From positions 1 to 51,665 of the forward strand of contig JALDAG010000003.1 in the NCBI GenBank assembly GCA_022729255.1: a DNA stretch of 51,665 bases. The letters are read 5' to 3'. The notes beneath the pieces were generated by a model, which saw only the letters and a program-made list of their open reading frames with translations, had not been told where the DNA came from and searched no databases. The stretch's first letter is position 1, and each line of letters opens with the position of its first letter. Below are positions 8,877-16,913 of the stretch, piece after piece. The translations under genes were made by a program, and so were the position numbers. The DNA comes from Candidatus Nanohalarchaeota archaeon. Lineage in GTDB: Archaea > Nanohalarchaeota > Nanosalinia > Nanosalinales > Nanoanaerosalinaceae.

Positions 8877-11800
8877 TTATTTAGATGTGAACTGTCCAAG
8901 ACTGGACTGTCTATCAGCTCTACCAAACAAAGATATAATCTGGTCCTTAAGCAAATAAATATACTGCCTCCTATAATTGGAAACTCCGAACTCATCCGCT
9001 ATCTCCTCAGAAGGTTCAAGATATTTTCTTATAGCTCCTTCAGAAACTGTCAAAAGAATTCTGCCTCCGCATCTAGTGCATACTCCTCTTAGAGGGACTC
9101 TCCTAAACTTTTCATTGCAACTAACGCATCTAAACCTCTGTCTTGAAAAAGCGTTCAAATTTCCTTTAATGTCGGGTATAAAATGTTCCGTCAATAAAAG
9201 CTCTGCCAACATATCTTCATCAACTGATTTGATTTTTTTACCAAGATCTAGTTGAGTTTGGACCTTTTCAGACATCTCTCCTAAAGTAACGTAGTTGGAT
9301 TGAACTGGAGCGTCCTCTATATTAGAAGTAGGGTGTGTGAAGTTGAAATCAAAAGAACTGTTCTCTTCTATCAAGTTCTCAGCAAGAACTATATCTAGTT
9401 CGAACGGAGAACAAAATTCTTGGGATTTTTCATAAAGTTCCAAGGGATACTCAGGAACCACATCAACGTTCCATGATTCATCGTCAACCTCATCAGGATG
9501 TAAAACGGTTGAAAGAATTAAGGGTGCGTCCATGGTTCTAGAACCTGTGCTGTCCGGTAAAAACTGTCTAGAAAAGTTTAATAAGGCGTCCATCAAGAGT
9601 ATAACTGAATCCTCGTCTCCATCACAGTTCCTTCTTTTTGCAGCATGCCAATAAGGGTGTGCATATGTTCCTTTTGCATCGGCAAAACCTATTATCCTTC
9701 CAACTATCCCTCCTGATGTGTGAGGTGCCAGACCTATCACAAGTTCTCCTACCAAATCCTCTGCTTTCTCAAAGTTGTAAAAAGAATCAAGTCCATAAAA
9801 CTTTTGAAGAAGTTCATCAACGAACTTAGAAACGTTGAAAAGGTATTCATCGGCGGAAAAATTGTAGCTGTTGTTAGATAAAACTATGTCTTGCGGCTTT
9901 AATATCAATACTTGGTCTTCTCTTTCGAGATCTTCTCCATTAACATCTTTTTTGTATCCTAGTTCTCTCAATTTATCGACGGAGGTTCCTATTTCACAAG
10001 GTTTGAAATGTGTAAGCGTCAAATCAGTTGAGTCATATCTAATTGTGCCGTCCTTGTTTACATATAGATCGTACTTCTCTCTTAATAGTCCTTTCTCTAT
10101 CGGTTCAACATGCTTCAGTTTACCTGTTACTTTTTTAGGAGACTTCAAAAGTTCTGGAAGAACCCTCAATCCGAGATTTCTTTTTGCCTTGTTCATGAGC
10201 TCCTTGACCGGTATCTTGGTCTTTTTGCTTCTTGATGTTTCGCCTCCACAGCTTCCACATTTCTCATCTTTAACTTTTTTACTACATTTCCTGCATATCC
10301 TTATCGGTTCGGCCTCTTTTCCACAGTAAGGACAGTATGAAAAATGAACCGTCCTGTTGCATTCGGTACAAAAATTATGTATTATTTCCTCATTAACTGT
10401 TCCATGCTCCCCATAACTTCTCATAAAGTTACGCATCCTTCCTCCTTCCTCGGATCCACACGGAAAAAGAAAGTGGGGATCTCCTTTTAGAGATCTTCTC
10501 TCAGCCTTTTCCGGTCTTCCCATCCTTGCACCTATATACACGGAATCTCTTTTACGTAGTTCAACACCCAAAACATCAGAAATGCCGTCTATAACGCTTT
10601 CTTCAAAATCGCTTAAATCTGTCTTTTCCGGTTCCAAAGACCTGTAAAGTATCTTAGAATCTTTTTCAGACAATATTATTTTTTCGTTAGATACTTCGTG
10701 CTGAACAAAAAGTTCCTCAAGGGGTTTTTTAGCTGCTTTTCCAAGTTTTATTTTCCCTCCATCATATTCCGCTTTTTCAACTTCTTCATAGAGTTTTTTG
10801 AAAAGTTCAAAATTTATACCTGACCAGAAAAACGTCATCCATGGATGTAAGGGAACTTCTAACTCCTCCGATATTTTGATGGCTTCTTCAAAACCAGGTT
10901 GTTCAAAAGGCCTTTCAATAAACTCTTCTAAATCAATATCGAGTTTTACGTTGTTTCCTAGTGCGTTTCTTACCTCTTTGGCCCACCACTCCACAACAAA
11001 AGGCGAGGGAACAAGATCTTTACCGTTCTCAACGAACTCTCCGAATGGAACAAGAACGTCTCCGAGGAAAAGGATTTTATCGATGCGTTCCATGATTTCC
11101 CTGGCTTCCTCTCTGCTGTTTAAACTAAGGACTGTACCATCTTCCAACCTGACAACAGGCCCTTCCAAAGAATCGCAAGGCGTTGAAACGGTTGCTTTTC
11201 CAGGGTACTCCATCTTTAACTGCGTTCCAAGAGCCATAAACCTCTCAGTGACTTCCATCGTTGCAGGATGGAAAGAAAGAGCTGCAAGACCTCCTGTCCT
11301 AGACCTTCCGTACCTTATCCTGAACCCGCCTCTAACACCTGGAAAAGAAAAGATAGGTCTTCCCGCAACAACGTGTTCCAGAAACTTGTCAGAAGCTTCG
11401 TATATTTTTTTAGCTTCTTCTTCCTCATCATCAGAACCGTTACCGTTGTCGGAATGAATTTCGTTTTGTAACTCAAGATAATCCTCCACCCAGGACCAGT
11501 TCTCTATTCCGAACTCTTCTCCATAATTTTTCACCCTTTTCTTTATTTTAGGTGCTTTCAAAGGCAGACCATCAAGATATATCAAACACATACCGCCTCT
11601 AATCCTGTTGGTATCGACTCTTTCCAAGTCCTTATAACTTGAAACTTCAAGACTTTCAGTTGGAGTCCCCGTGATTTCAACAGGGACGTTTTTGGCTATA
11701 AACCGTGTTTCTTTTCTCTCAGGAGTGTACTGTTTTGTCGTAATTCTAGTGAAATAATCCTCAACTTCTACAGCGTATCTTTCTACTTCATCCTCTCTTA

Positions 11801-12344
11801 TCTTAAATCTTTCAAGGCCAACGTTTTTCCTAATATAATCCGCCAACAGAACGGACATCGCAGAAGCGGTTCCTCCCGCAGATCTTATTGGTCCTGCATA
11901 AGAAACAGCCAGGTACTCGGACCCATCATCATTCTTTTTAATAAAAGTATCTGATATACCTTCTAACGGCGCTGTAACAATACCTCCTGTCATGTAAGCA
12001 AGTCCTACTCTTATGCCCGCATCCACAGCACTTTCAAGCGAATCAAATTCTACAAACTTGCCGCTTGCTATTTCCTTTCCGATTTTGAAAGCTACTCTTT
12101 CATCATTTTTACCGTATTCGCTTTCCAGCTCCTCTATCCTGTGCTCAGCACCACAACCATCAAGTTCAGGGTAAAGTGTTGCCGATATTAAACCTAAAGA
12201 TTTCGCTGCTAAATTCTCGGCAACAGGTATATCAACGTTTTTCTCAGGGTCTTTTCCTTTTGACCTTGCCTTTTCAGCCACTTCATACGCTTTCTCTGTC
12301 TTCTTCTCTATATCGTCAAAGTACTGTTTCATTTCTTCTACCAA
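8877..12344 (-). CDS. polC: DNA polymerase D large subunit DP2
   Basis: Catalytic subunit of the archaeal replicative family-D polymerase. It is 1,155 aa, near the family's usual 1,100-1,300 once inteins are excluded, and no intein is present. Seen: the conserved SYAGPIRSAGGTA block near 148-160; cysteine clusters at 659-699 (three CxxC pairs plus a lone Cys-Xaa2-Cys partner, zinc-binding type) and 1073-1092; and the active-site NCDGDED at 906-912 after GFADAKGTYAHPYWHAAKRR. The C-terminus QSSLGQF (1146-1152) fits a PCNA-interacting PIP box. The start is a TTG at 12,344, supported by GGTG about 8 bases before it; the first ATG, four codons later, is too far from that site. It follows DP1 by 34 bases in the same transcript direction. 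Confidence 0.97.
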   Translation of the reverse strand: MVEEMKQYFDDIEKKTEKAYEVAEKARSKGKDPEKNVDIPVAENLAAKSLGLISATLYPELDGCGAEHRIEELESEYGKNDERVAFKIGKEIASGKFVEFDSLESAVDAGIRVGLAYMTGGIVTAPLEGISDTFIKKNDDGSEYLAVSYAGPIRSAGGTASAMSVLLADYIRKNVGLERFKIREDEVERYAVEVEDYFTRITTKQYTPERKETRFIAKNVPVEITGTPTESLEVSSYKDLERVDTNRIRGGMCLIYLDGLPLKAPKIKKRVKNYGEEFGIENWSWVEDYLELQNEIHSDNGNGSDDEEEEAKKIYEASDKFLEHVVAGRPIFSFPGVRGGFRIRYGRSRTGGLAALSFHPATMEVTERFMALGTQLKMEYPGKATVSTPCDSLEGPVVRLEDGTVLSLNSREEAREIMERIDKILFLGDVLVPFGEFVENGKDLVPSPFVVEWWAKEVRNALGNNVKLDIDLEEFIERPFEQPGFEEAIKISEELEVPLHPWMTFFWSGINFELFKKLYEEVEKAEYDGGKIKLGKAAKKPLEELFVQHEVSNEKIILSEKDSKILYRSLEPEKTDLSDFEESVIDGISDVLGVELRKRDSVYIGARMGRPEKAERRSLKGDPHFLFPCGSEEGGRMRNFMRSYGEHGTVNEEIIHNFCTECNRTVHFSYCPYCGKEAEPIRICRKCSKKVKDEKCGSCGGETSRSKKTKIPVKELMNKAKRNLGLRVLPELLKSPKKVTGKLKHVEPIEKGLLREKYDLYVNKDGTIRYDSTDLTLTHFKPCEIGTSVDKLRELGYKKDVNGEDLEREDQVLILKPQDIVLSNNSYNFSADEYLFNVSKFVDELLQKFYGLDSFYNFEKAEDLVGELVIGLAPHTSGGIVGRIIGFADAKGTYAHPYWHAAKRRNCDGDEDSVILLMDALLNFSRQFLPDSTGSRTMDAPLILSTVLHPDEVDDESWNVDVVPEYPLELYEKSQEFCSPFELDIVLAENLIEENSSFDFNFTHPTSNIEDAPVQSNYVTLGEMSEKVQTQLDLGKKIKSVDEDMLAELLLTEHFIPDIKGNLNAFSRQRFRCVSCNEKFRRVPLRGVCTRCGGRILLTVSEGAIRKYLEPSEEIADEFGVSNYRRQYIYLLKDQIISLFGRADRQSSLGQFTSK

Positions 12345-12378
12345 AAATTAACACCTTGTAATATATTTATAAACACGT

Positions 12379-13776
12379 TTAAACCTCCTTAACCTTAACA
12401 TCCCTGGTTTTAAGGTTTACCATAGCTATCTTTCCAGGGTCTGGTTTGTGTCCCATCCTCTTCTGAAAAGAAGTCTGGCTCTGCATTGTCCCTGAAGATA
12501 TCAAATTTATTCCTTTATAATTTGAAACGTTGAATCCGTGAGTATGGCCCATAACAAATATGTCTGGAATCAAATCTATCACCATATAATCTCTATCTTC
12601 GGGGCTCAAAAGGTTGGAACCGTACATAGGTGCAAGATGCCTTCTCTTGATATAATCCACCATACATCTGCAAGGATCCTCATATGCATTCTCCCTTAGA
12701 TCCGGTATTGAATCTACGTGACCATCAAAAGAATATCCGTGGTATAATAAAACACGGATGCCGCCTGAAGAAAAGCCGTGTATAGTAACTGTTGAAGGGT
12801 TGGAAAGAAAGTGTACATTTTCACGTTCATGTAATTCAGAACATACTTTTTTAGGTAGAGGTGGTTGAGGTTCTGCCATTCTTACAACATCGTGGTTTCC
12901 GGGTGTAACTATGATTTGTATGTGTTCCGGTATTATATCCACAAATTCCCTGAATTCATCGTACTGTGAATAAATGTCGTGAACGTTCAGATCGTTCTCC
13001 TGTCCCGGATAATTTCCTATACCTTCTACTATATCTCCATTCAAAAAAATGTATCCTATCTTGCTCGCAACTCCATTACCAGAGCAAACCCATTCCGCGA
13101 ACTTCAAAGTTTTGTTTCCAAGGGTGTCCTTTGAACCAAAGTGTAAGTCCGAAAGAAAAGCAGCATAAACTTCTTCATCGACCTCTCCGTAATCCCTTGA
13201 TAGAGGCACATCAGGTCTTACAACCTCGCTTGCAAAAACTATGTCGTCGCCAACCACTCCTTTAAACCCTGCAACTTCATCCGAAACTATCCATTCTCCT
13301 TCATCCTCATCAACAAGAACTTTTGTCATGCCTGTATCATCTTCAACATAAACAATCCAGCGTCCGCTATTAGTTTTGTACTTTCTTGAAACCATTCCTA
13401 TTATAGAAACATCTTCCCTGTTATTATACCCTTTTAATCTTCCTATTGAAACAGCATCGGATAATTCAACCCTGTTCATCAAAAACTCTTTTAATCTGAA
13501 AAACCTGTCATTAAAATACTGTACGAACTCATCAACATCTTTACCCTCTTCTTTCCCCTTAAAACATTTTTCAACGACTACTTCCGTTTCCAAACTATTT
13601 TCATAACATTTTTTGTTTCCTCTTATTTCTGAAAGGGATTTTTTATCAATATGATTTATCTCTTTATCTGATTCCAGCATCCTATAAAAATCTCTCTCAG
13701 ATATGTGATCAATAACGTCAGGACTTACAGTAATACCTTCCTTTAAAAATTTTTTTATCAAGCTGTTTTCTTCCAT
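12379..13776 (-). CDS. polB: DNA polymerase D small subunit DP1
   Basis: Proofreading and scaffold subunit of DNA polymerase D, 465 aa. An OB-fold region (about 105-185, IIGMVSRKYKTNSGRWIVYV) precedes a calcineurin-like, Mre11-type phosphoesterase domain. Its metal ligands are intact: D210 and H212 in SDLHFGS, D248 in NGDIVEG, N294-H295-D296 in PGNHD, then LLYHGYSFDGH and the terminal MGHTHGFN. Intact ligands imply an active 3'-5' exonuclease. The ATG follows orc1/cdc6 by nine bases, with GAGGTTG overlapping that gene's stop as ribosome site, so the two are translated from one message. DP2 follows it. The polB name is the archaeal use, not bacterial Pol II. Confidence 0.96.
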   Translation of the reverse strand: MEENSLIKKFLKEGITVSPDVIDHISERDFYRMLESDKEINHIDKKSLSEIRGNKKCYENSLETEVVVEKCFKGKEEGKDVDEFVQYFNDRFFRLKEFLMNRVELSDAVSIGRLKGYNNREDVSIIGMVSRKYKTNSGRWIVYVEDDTGMTKVLVDEDEGEWIVSDEVAGFKGVVGDDIVFASEVVRPDVPLSRDYGEVDEEVYAAFLSDLHFGSKDTLGNKTLKFAEWVCSGNGVASKIGYIFLNGDIVEGIGNYPGQENDLNVHDIYSQYDEFREFVDIIPEHIQIIVTPGNHDVVRMAEPQPPLPKKVCSELHERENVHFLSNPSTVTIHGFSSGGIRVLLYHGYSFDGHVDSIPDLRENAYEDPCRCMVDYIKRRHLAPMYGSNLLSPEDRDYMVIDLIPDIFVMGHTHGFNVSNYKGINLISSGTMQSQTSFQKRMGHKPDPGKIAMVNLKTRDVKVKEV

Positions 13777-13785
13777 TAAACAACC

Positions 13786-14979
13786 TCAGAGATAAAACTT
13801 GTTTTTCAGAATATTATCTAATTTTTCCACTATGTTTTTATCAAGATCCACAGATATTTTCCTTGTCCTTCCATATCTTCCTTTAGAAACCACTCTGGCA
13901 TTTATAACTCCTAACATGTCAAGTTCAGCTATTAAATCGCTCACTCTCCTCTGTGTTAAAGGTTTACTTCCTGCTCTTCTAGCCATATCTTGATAATCTT
14001 TATATACATCTCCTGTATGTATCTCACCTTCATCCATATTTATTATAGTATATAAAATTATTTGAGAATGTTTTGGTTGACTTCTAACAGCTTCTACAAC
14101 CCTGTCCTTTTCAATTTTATCTTGTGCTCTATCAACATGTTTTGTAGTAACTTTTTTTTCGTCTTCTCTTTCAGCAAGTTCCCCTGCCACCCTTAAAAGA
14201 TCTATAGCTCTTCTTGCATCTCCGTGTTCTGAAGCTGCTAGTGCAGAACATTTTGAAATAACGCCGTTATCAAGAACATCTTCATTAAACCCTTCTTCAC
14301 ATCTCTGTTTAAGAATTCTTTTCAGCTCCATTCCATCGTATGGAGGAAAAATTATTTCTTCCTCTGAAAGAGAACTTTTTACTCTGGCATCTATATAATC
14401 AACGAAGTTAAGATCGTTTGAAATTCCTATAAGAGATACTTTCGTGGATTTTAAATCATCATTTACCCTTGTAAGGTTATACAAAAAATCATCTCCTATT
14501 TTACGTACAAGCGCATCTATCTCGTCAAGAACTAAAATAACAACCCCTGTTTTATCTTCTAAAGCTTCAAAAAATCTTTCATATACTGCATCTGTAGGTA
14601 ACCCTGTTGCTGGGACTTCTGCTCCAAGCTCTCTTGCTAATTTTGCTGATAACCTGTATTCTGTATCAGCAACTTTCTTCATTTTACAGTTAATATAAAC
14701 AACATTTAATTCGCTGGAACCATTTCCAGCTACTTTCATTAATTCTTCGCAAACATGTTTTGTGACAAGTGTTTTTCCTGTCCCTACAGTACCATAAACA
14801 AAAACATTTGATGGATCATTTCCTTTAAGACATGGAGCAAGAATTGAAGCTAATTCATCTACTTGTTTATCCCTGTGCAATATATTTTCAGGATGGAAAT
14901 TAGTGGATAAAACATCTTTATTTTTGAATATAGATTCTCTTTCAAGGTATTCTGTAAATTTCTCCTGAAGTGAACTCAT
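13786..14979 (-). CDS. cdc6: Orc1/Cdc6 replication initiator
   Basis: Origin-recognition AAA+ ATPase, 397 aa, the typical archaeal size. Walker A is GTVGTGKT at 63-70 and Walker B is VLDEIDAL near 150-156; sensor-type GISND follows, then the lid region and a C-terminal winged helix (about 300-397, ending around RRVSDLIAELDMLGVINARV). It should bind ORB repeats and load the MCM helicase. It is the first gene of the cdc6-DP1-DP2 run. A TATA-like TTTTAAAAT near 15,011-15,019 lies about 30 bases before the ATG. ORB-like sequences just upstream of that promoter suggest both origin function and self-regulation, as known for other archaeal cdc6 genes. Confidence 0.96.
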   Translation of the reverse strand: MSSLQEKFTEYLERESIFKNKDVLSTNFHPENILHRDKQVDELASILAPCLKGNDPSNVFVYGTVGTGKTLVTKHVCEELMKVAGNGSSELNVVYINCKMKKVADTEYRLSAKLARELGAEVPATGLPTDAVYERFFEALEDKTGVVILVLDEIDALVRKIGDDFLYNLTRVNDDLKSTKVSLIGISNDLNFVDYIDARVKSSLSEEEIIFPPYDGMELKRILKQRCEEGFNEDVLDNGVISKCSALAASEHGDARRAIDLLRVAGELAEREDEKKVTTKHVDRAQDKIEKDRVVEAVRSQPKHSQIILYTIINMDEGEIHTGDVYKDYQDMARRAGSKPLTQRRVSDLIAELDMLGVINARVVSKGRYGRTRKISVDLDKNIVEKLDNILKNKFYL

Positions 14980-15103
14980 GTTATCAACCGTTGAATTAAC
15001 ATAGAAAAACTAATTTTAAAACAGTTTCCACTTGAAACAAGGTATTACCACACCACCACCCCTCTGTTTCTTATGGAGCTAACATAATAATAACAATATA
15101 ATA

Positions 15104-15118
15104 TATAACAGTGTTATA
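15104..15118. repeat. Palindrome copy 1, TATAACAGTGTTATA
   Basis: Perfect 6-bp arms around AGT. It is nested in a larger inverted repeat (15,088-15,130). This is the first of five copies in 1.5 kb around the TctA-like gene and the cdc6 upstream gap. The symmetry suggests a dimeric DNA-binding protein. Confidence 0.75.
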
Positions 15119-15189
15119 TTATTGTTATTTCATACCTTTTTCTTTTTTTACAGTTCCATATGAAATCATGGTGTGATACTTTGAATTCA

Positions 15190-15204
15190 TATAACAGCGT
15201 TATA
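15190..15204. repeat. Palindrome copy 2, TATAACAGCGTTATA
   Basis: Perfect 6-bp arms around AGC, 86 bases from copy 1. It is in the non-coding gap between cdc6 and the TctA-like gene. Confidence 0.75.
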
Positions 15205-15243
15205 TTTATAGTATTTTTTTTTTTACTTCACAAAAAATGAATG

Positions 15244-15258
15244 TATAACTATGTTATG
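15244..15258. repeat. Palindrome copy 3, TATAACTATGTTATG
   Basis: Same element with one arm mismatch at the last base and centre TAT, 54 bases from copy 2. It is the weakest of the five. Confidence 0.6.
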
Positions 15259-15272
15259 TGAAATAAAATTTG

Positions 15273-15287
15273 TATAACACTGTTATA
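15273..15287. repeat. Palindrome copy 4, TATAACACTGTTATA
   Basis: Perfect arms around ACT, 29 bases from copy 3 and five bases past the stop of the TctA-like gene. The tight serial spacing of copies 2-4 suggests multi-site binding. Confidence 0.75.
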
Positions 15288-15292
15288 CTTAG

Positions 15293-16455
15293 TTAGAGTA
15301 TCAATACAGGTATAATTATACATGACATCAGTAACGATTTTTTTGCATCTAGACGTGAACATATTAAACCTACACCTGTCGAAATGAAATAAATGCTTAC
15401 ACCTGTATGACCTGTAAAATATATTATCAAGAATAGAAGACATGTAATTATAGTAATTTTTAAAATATTTTCATCTATTTTTTCTAAGATAAATATGAAC
15501 ATGAAAACAATTTTTTTACTTAATAAAAATGTTAAACCTGAGCTAATAAATCCAACTGAAATAATATAAAAAATTTTGATTTTATCCGTCGAATAATTAG
15601 AAATAATGAAATCTGCGAGACCTGTCCTACTTCTTAAACTTGTTAAAATGATTATTATAGACGTAATGATATTAGTGGTATTAACAGATCCAAGAGCAGA
15701 CATGAATTCTAATCTATCTTCAGTATCAAGTACAGTAGCTGTGGAGGAAGGTCCGATACCAGGCAAAACAGAGGAAAATATTCCTGCAACAAACCCTTTG
15801 AAACCTCCAACAATGTTTTTTTTATCAGGAAAAAAGAAATCAATTTTTTGAACTGGAAAATCTTCATTAAATTTTTTTATGAGTATAGGGGTCCCGAAAA
15901 GACCTGCGAACATAGGCAGAAAAGCTTCAGATGTACCTACAGAATTTATATTAAACACTATTAAACCAACTAGAGAACCTAAAAAAACAGTTATTATCCC
16001 TGCTATTATATTTTTACAGCTCAATATTATGTACAGAAGTATTATTACTATCATAAAATTCTGAAAATTTGAAATCTTGTCCAAAAAATAGTTGTAGAAT
16101 AAATAAAGAGGATACAAAGACAAACAAGTTATTATTACACCTGTTATAGAGCCATAATAAGTTGTAAAAAAAGCTTTTGATCCTTTTCCTTTTACCACGA
16201 GCTTTTTACCTGGTAATGTGATCAAAGGAGAATTTTCATCTGGTATCCCTATAAATATAGAAGGACCGTGATTTATCAGGCTATGAGTTATTCCTAGGCC
16301 AAGAGCAAACATAATACCATGTACACCTTCTATGGAATAAACCATCAGTATAGAAAAAACCGTGTTGGGATGAACTCCAGGCAAACTACCTGTTATAATG
16401 CCCGAAATACAACCTATTAAGACAAAAATAATTGTATAAATGATTTTTTACACAT
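15293..16455 (-). CDS. TctA/DUF112-like membrane protein, apparent N-terminal frameshift
   Basis: Very hydrophobic protein resembling the TctA large-subunit family (PF01970), whose archaeal members are mostly uncharacterised. The GSLPGVHPNTV motif and the internal repeat of it (SSVLPGIGPSSTATVL) are typical; about ten membrane segments are visible. The clean frame begins only at a TTG at 16,384, but good family-like sequence (IIFVLIGCISGIITGS) continues upstream in the same frame and reaches a stop. An ATG at 16,455 with GGAGATC upstream enters a different frame; one extra A in the A6 run (complement of 16,444-16,449) would join them. So this is a sequencing error, a recent break or a recoding site. 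No TctB or TctC partner is nearby. It is flanked by palindrome copies. Confidence 0.7.
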
Positions 16456-16537
16456 CTCAAAAAAGATCTCCAAATATTTTTTTGTAATAAACAACAAAAA
16501 ACAGTTTTCCTCATATAATTTTTCTGACCGAATGAAA

Positions 16538-16552
16538 TATAACAGTGTTATA
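16538..16552. repeat. Palindrome copy 5, TATAACAGTGTTATA
   Basis: Identical to copy 1, in the divergent gap between the TctA-like gene (minus) and the NAC gene (plus), 50 bases before the NAC start and 83 before the ATG of the membrane gene. This is a position expected for an operator. Confidence 0.75.
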
Positions 16553-16601
16553 TGAAGGTCATGATTAAAAAGTCTGGAGTTAAAATAAACTGGTGATAAT
16601 T

Positions 16602-16913
16602 ATGTTTAATCCAAAGAACATGGAAAAAATGATGAAGCAGATGGGCATGAAAACAGAAGACTTGGGCGCTAAAAAAGTAGTTGTAGATCTTGGAGACGAA
16701 GAAATGGTTTTTAGTGATCCAGAACTTGTAAAAATATCTGTTAAAGGAAAGGACATGTTTCAATTACAGGGAAAGTTTACTAAAAGAGGAAAAGGACCTT
16801 CTAAGGAAGATATAGAACTTGTTTCTGAGAAAGCAGGCGTTTCAGAGGATGAAGCAAGAAAAGCTTTGGAATCTCATGACGACCTTACAGACGCTATAAT
16901 GAGTCTGAAATAA
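16602..16913 (+). CDS. nac: Nascent polypeptide-associated complex protein (NAC)
   Basis: Archaeal NAC is a homodimer that binds ribosomes and shields emerging chains. The protein is 103 aa. The N-terminal MFNPKNMEKMMKQMGM is typical of the archaeal family, the NAC beta-barrel covers about 20-60 (KKVVVDLGDEEMVFSDPEL..), and a C-terminal UBA domain occupies about 68-103 (IELVSEKAGVSEDEARKAL). A GTG nine bases earlier would give MIIM, but it belongs to GGTGAT, a strong Shine-Dalgarno site, so the ATG at 16,602 is the start. It converges with secD with no gap (stop at 16,913, secD ends at 16,914). A palindrome lies in its upstream region. Confidence 0.95.
   Translation: MFNPKNMEKMMKQMGMKTEDLGAKKVVVDLGDEEMVFSDPELVKISVKGKDMFQLQGKFTKRGKGPSKEDIELVSEKAGVSEDEARKALESHDDLTDAIMSLK

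Larger units (their letters stand above)
14980..15292. other. Candidate replication origin: ORB-like pair plus palindromes
   Basis: Gap of 313 bases upstream of cdc6 without a gene. Two good ORB-like elements face each other: TTTCCACTTGAAACAAGG at 15,025-15,042 on the plus strand, and the complement of 15,054-15,079, which reads CATAAGAAACAGAGGGG. A degenerate third, TTCCATATGAAAT, starts at 15,153. Very A/T-rich sequence follows, including a longer imperfect inverted repeat at 15,088-15,130, which would suit a duplex-unwinding element. Four copies of the palindrome TATAAC-N3-GTTATA also lie here (listed separately). Confidence 0.65.

Noticed and set aside
10798..11457. 219-codon plus-strand frame inside DP2
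   Set aside because: Serine/leucine-rich shadow of the DP2 coding strand.
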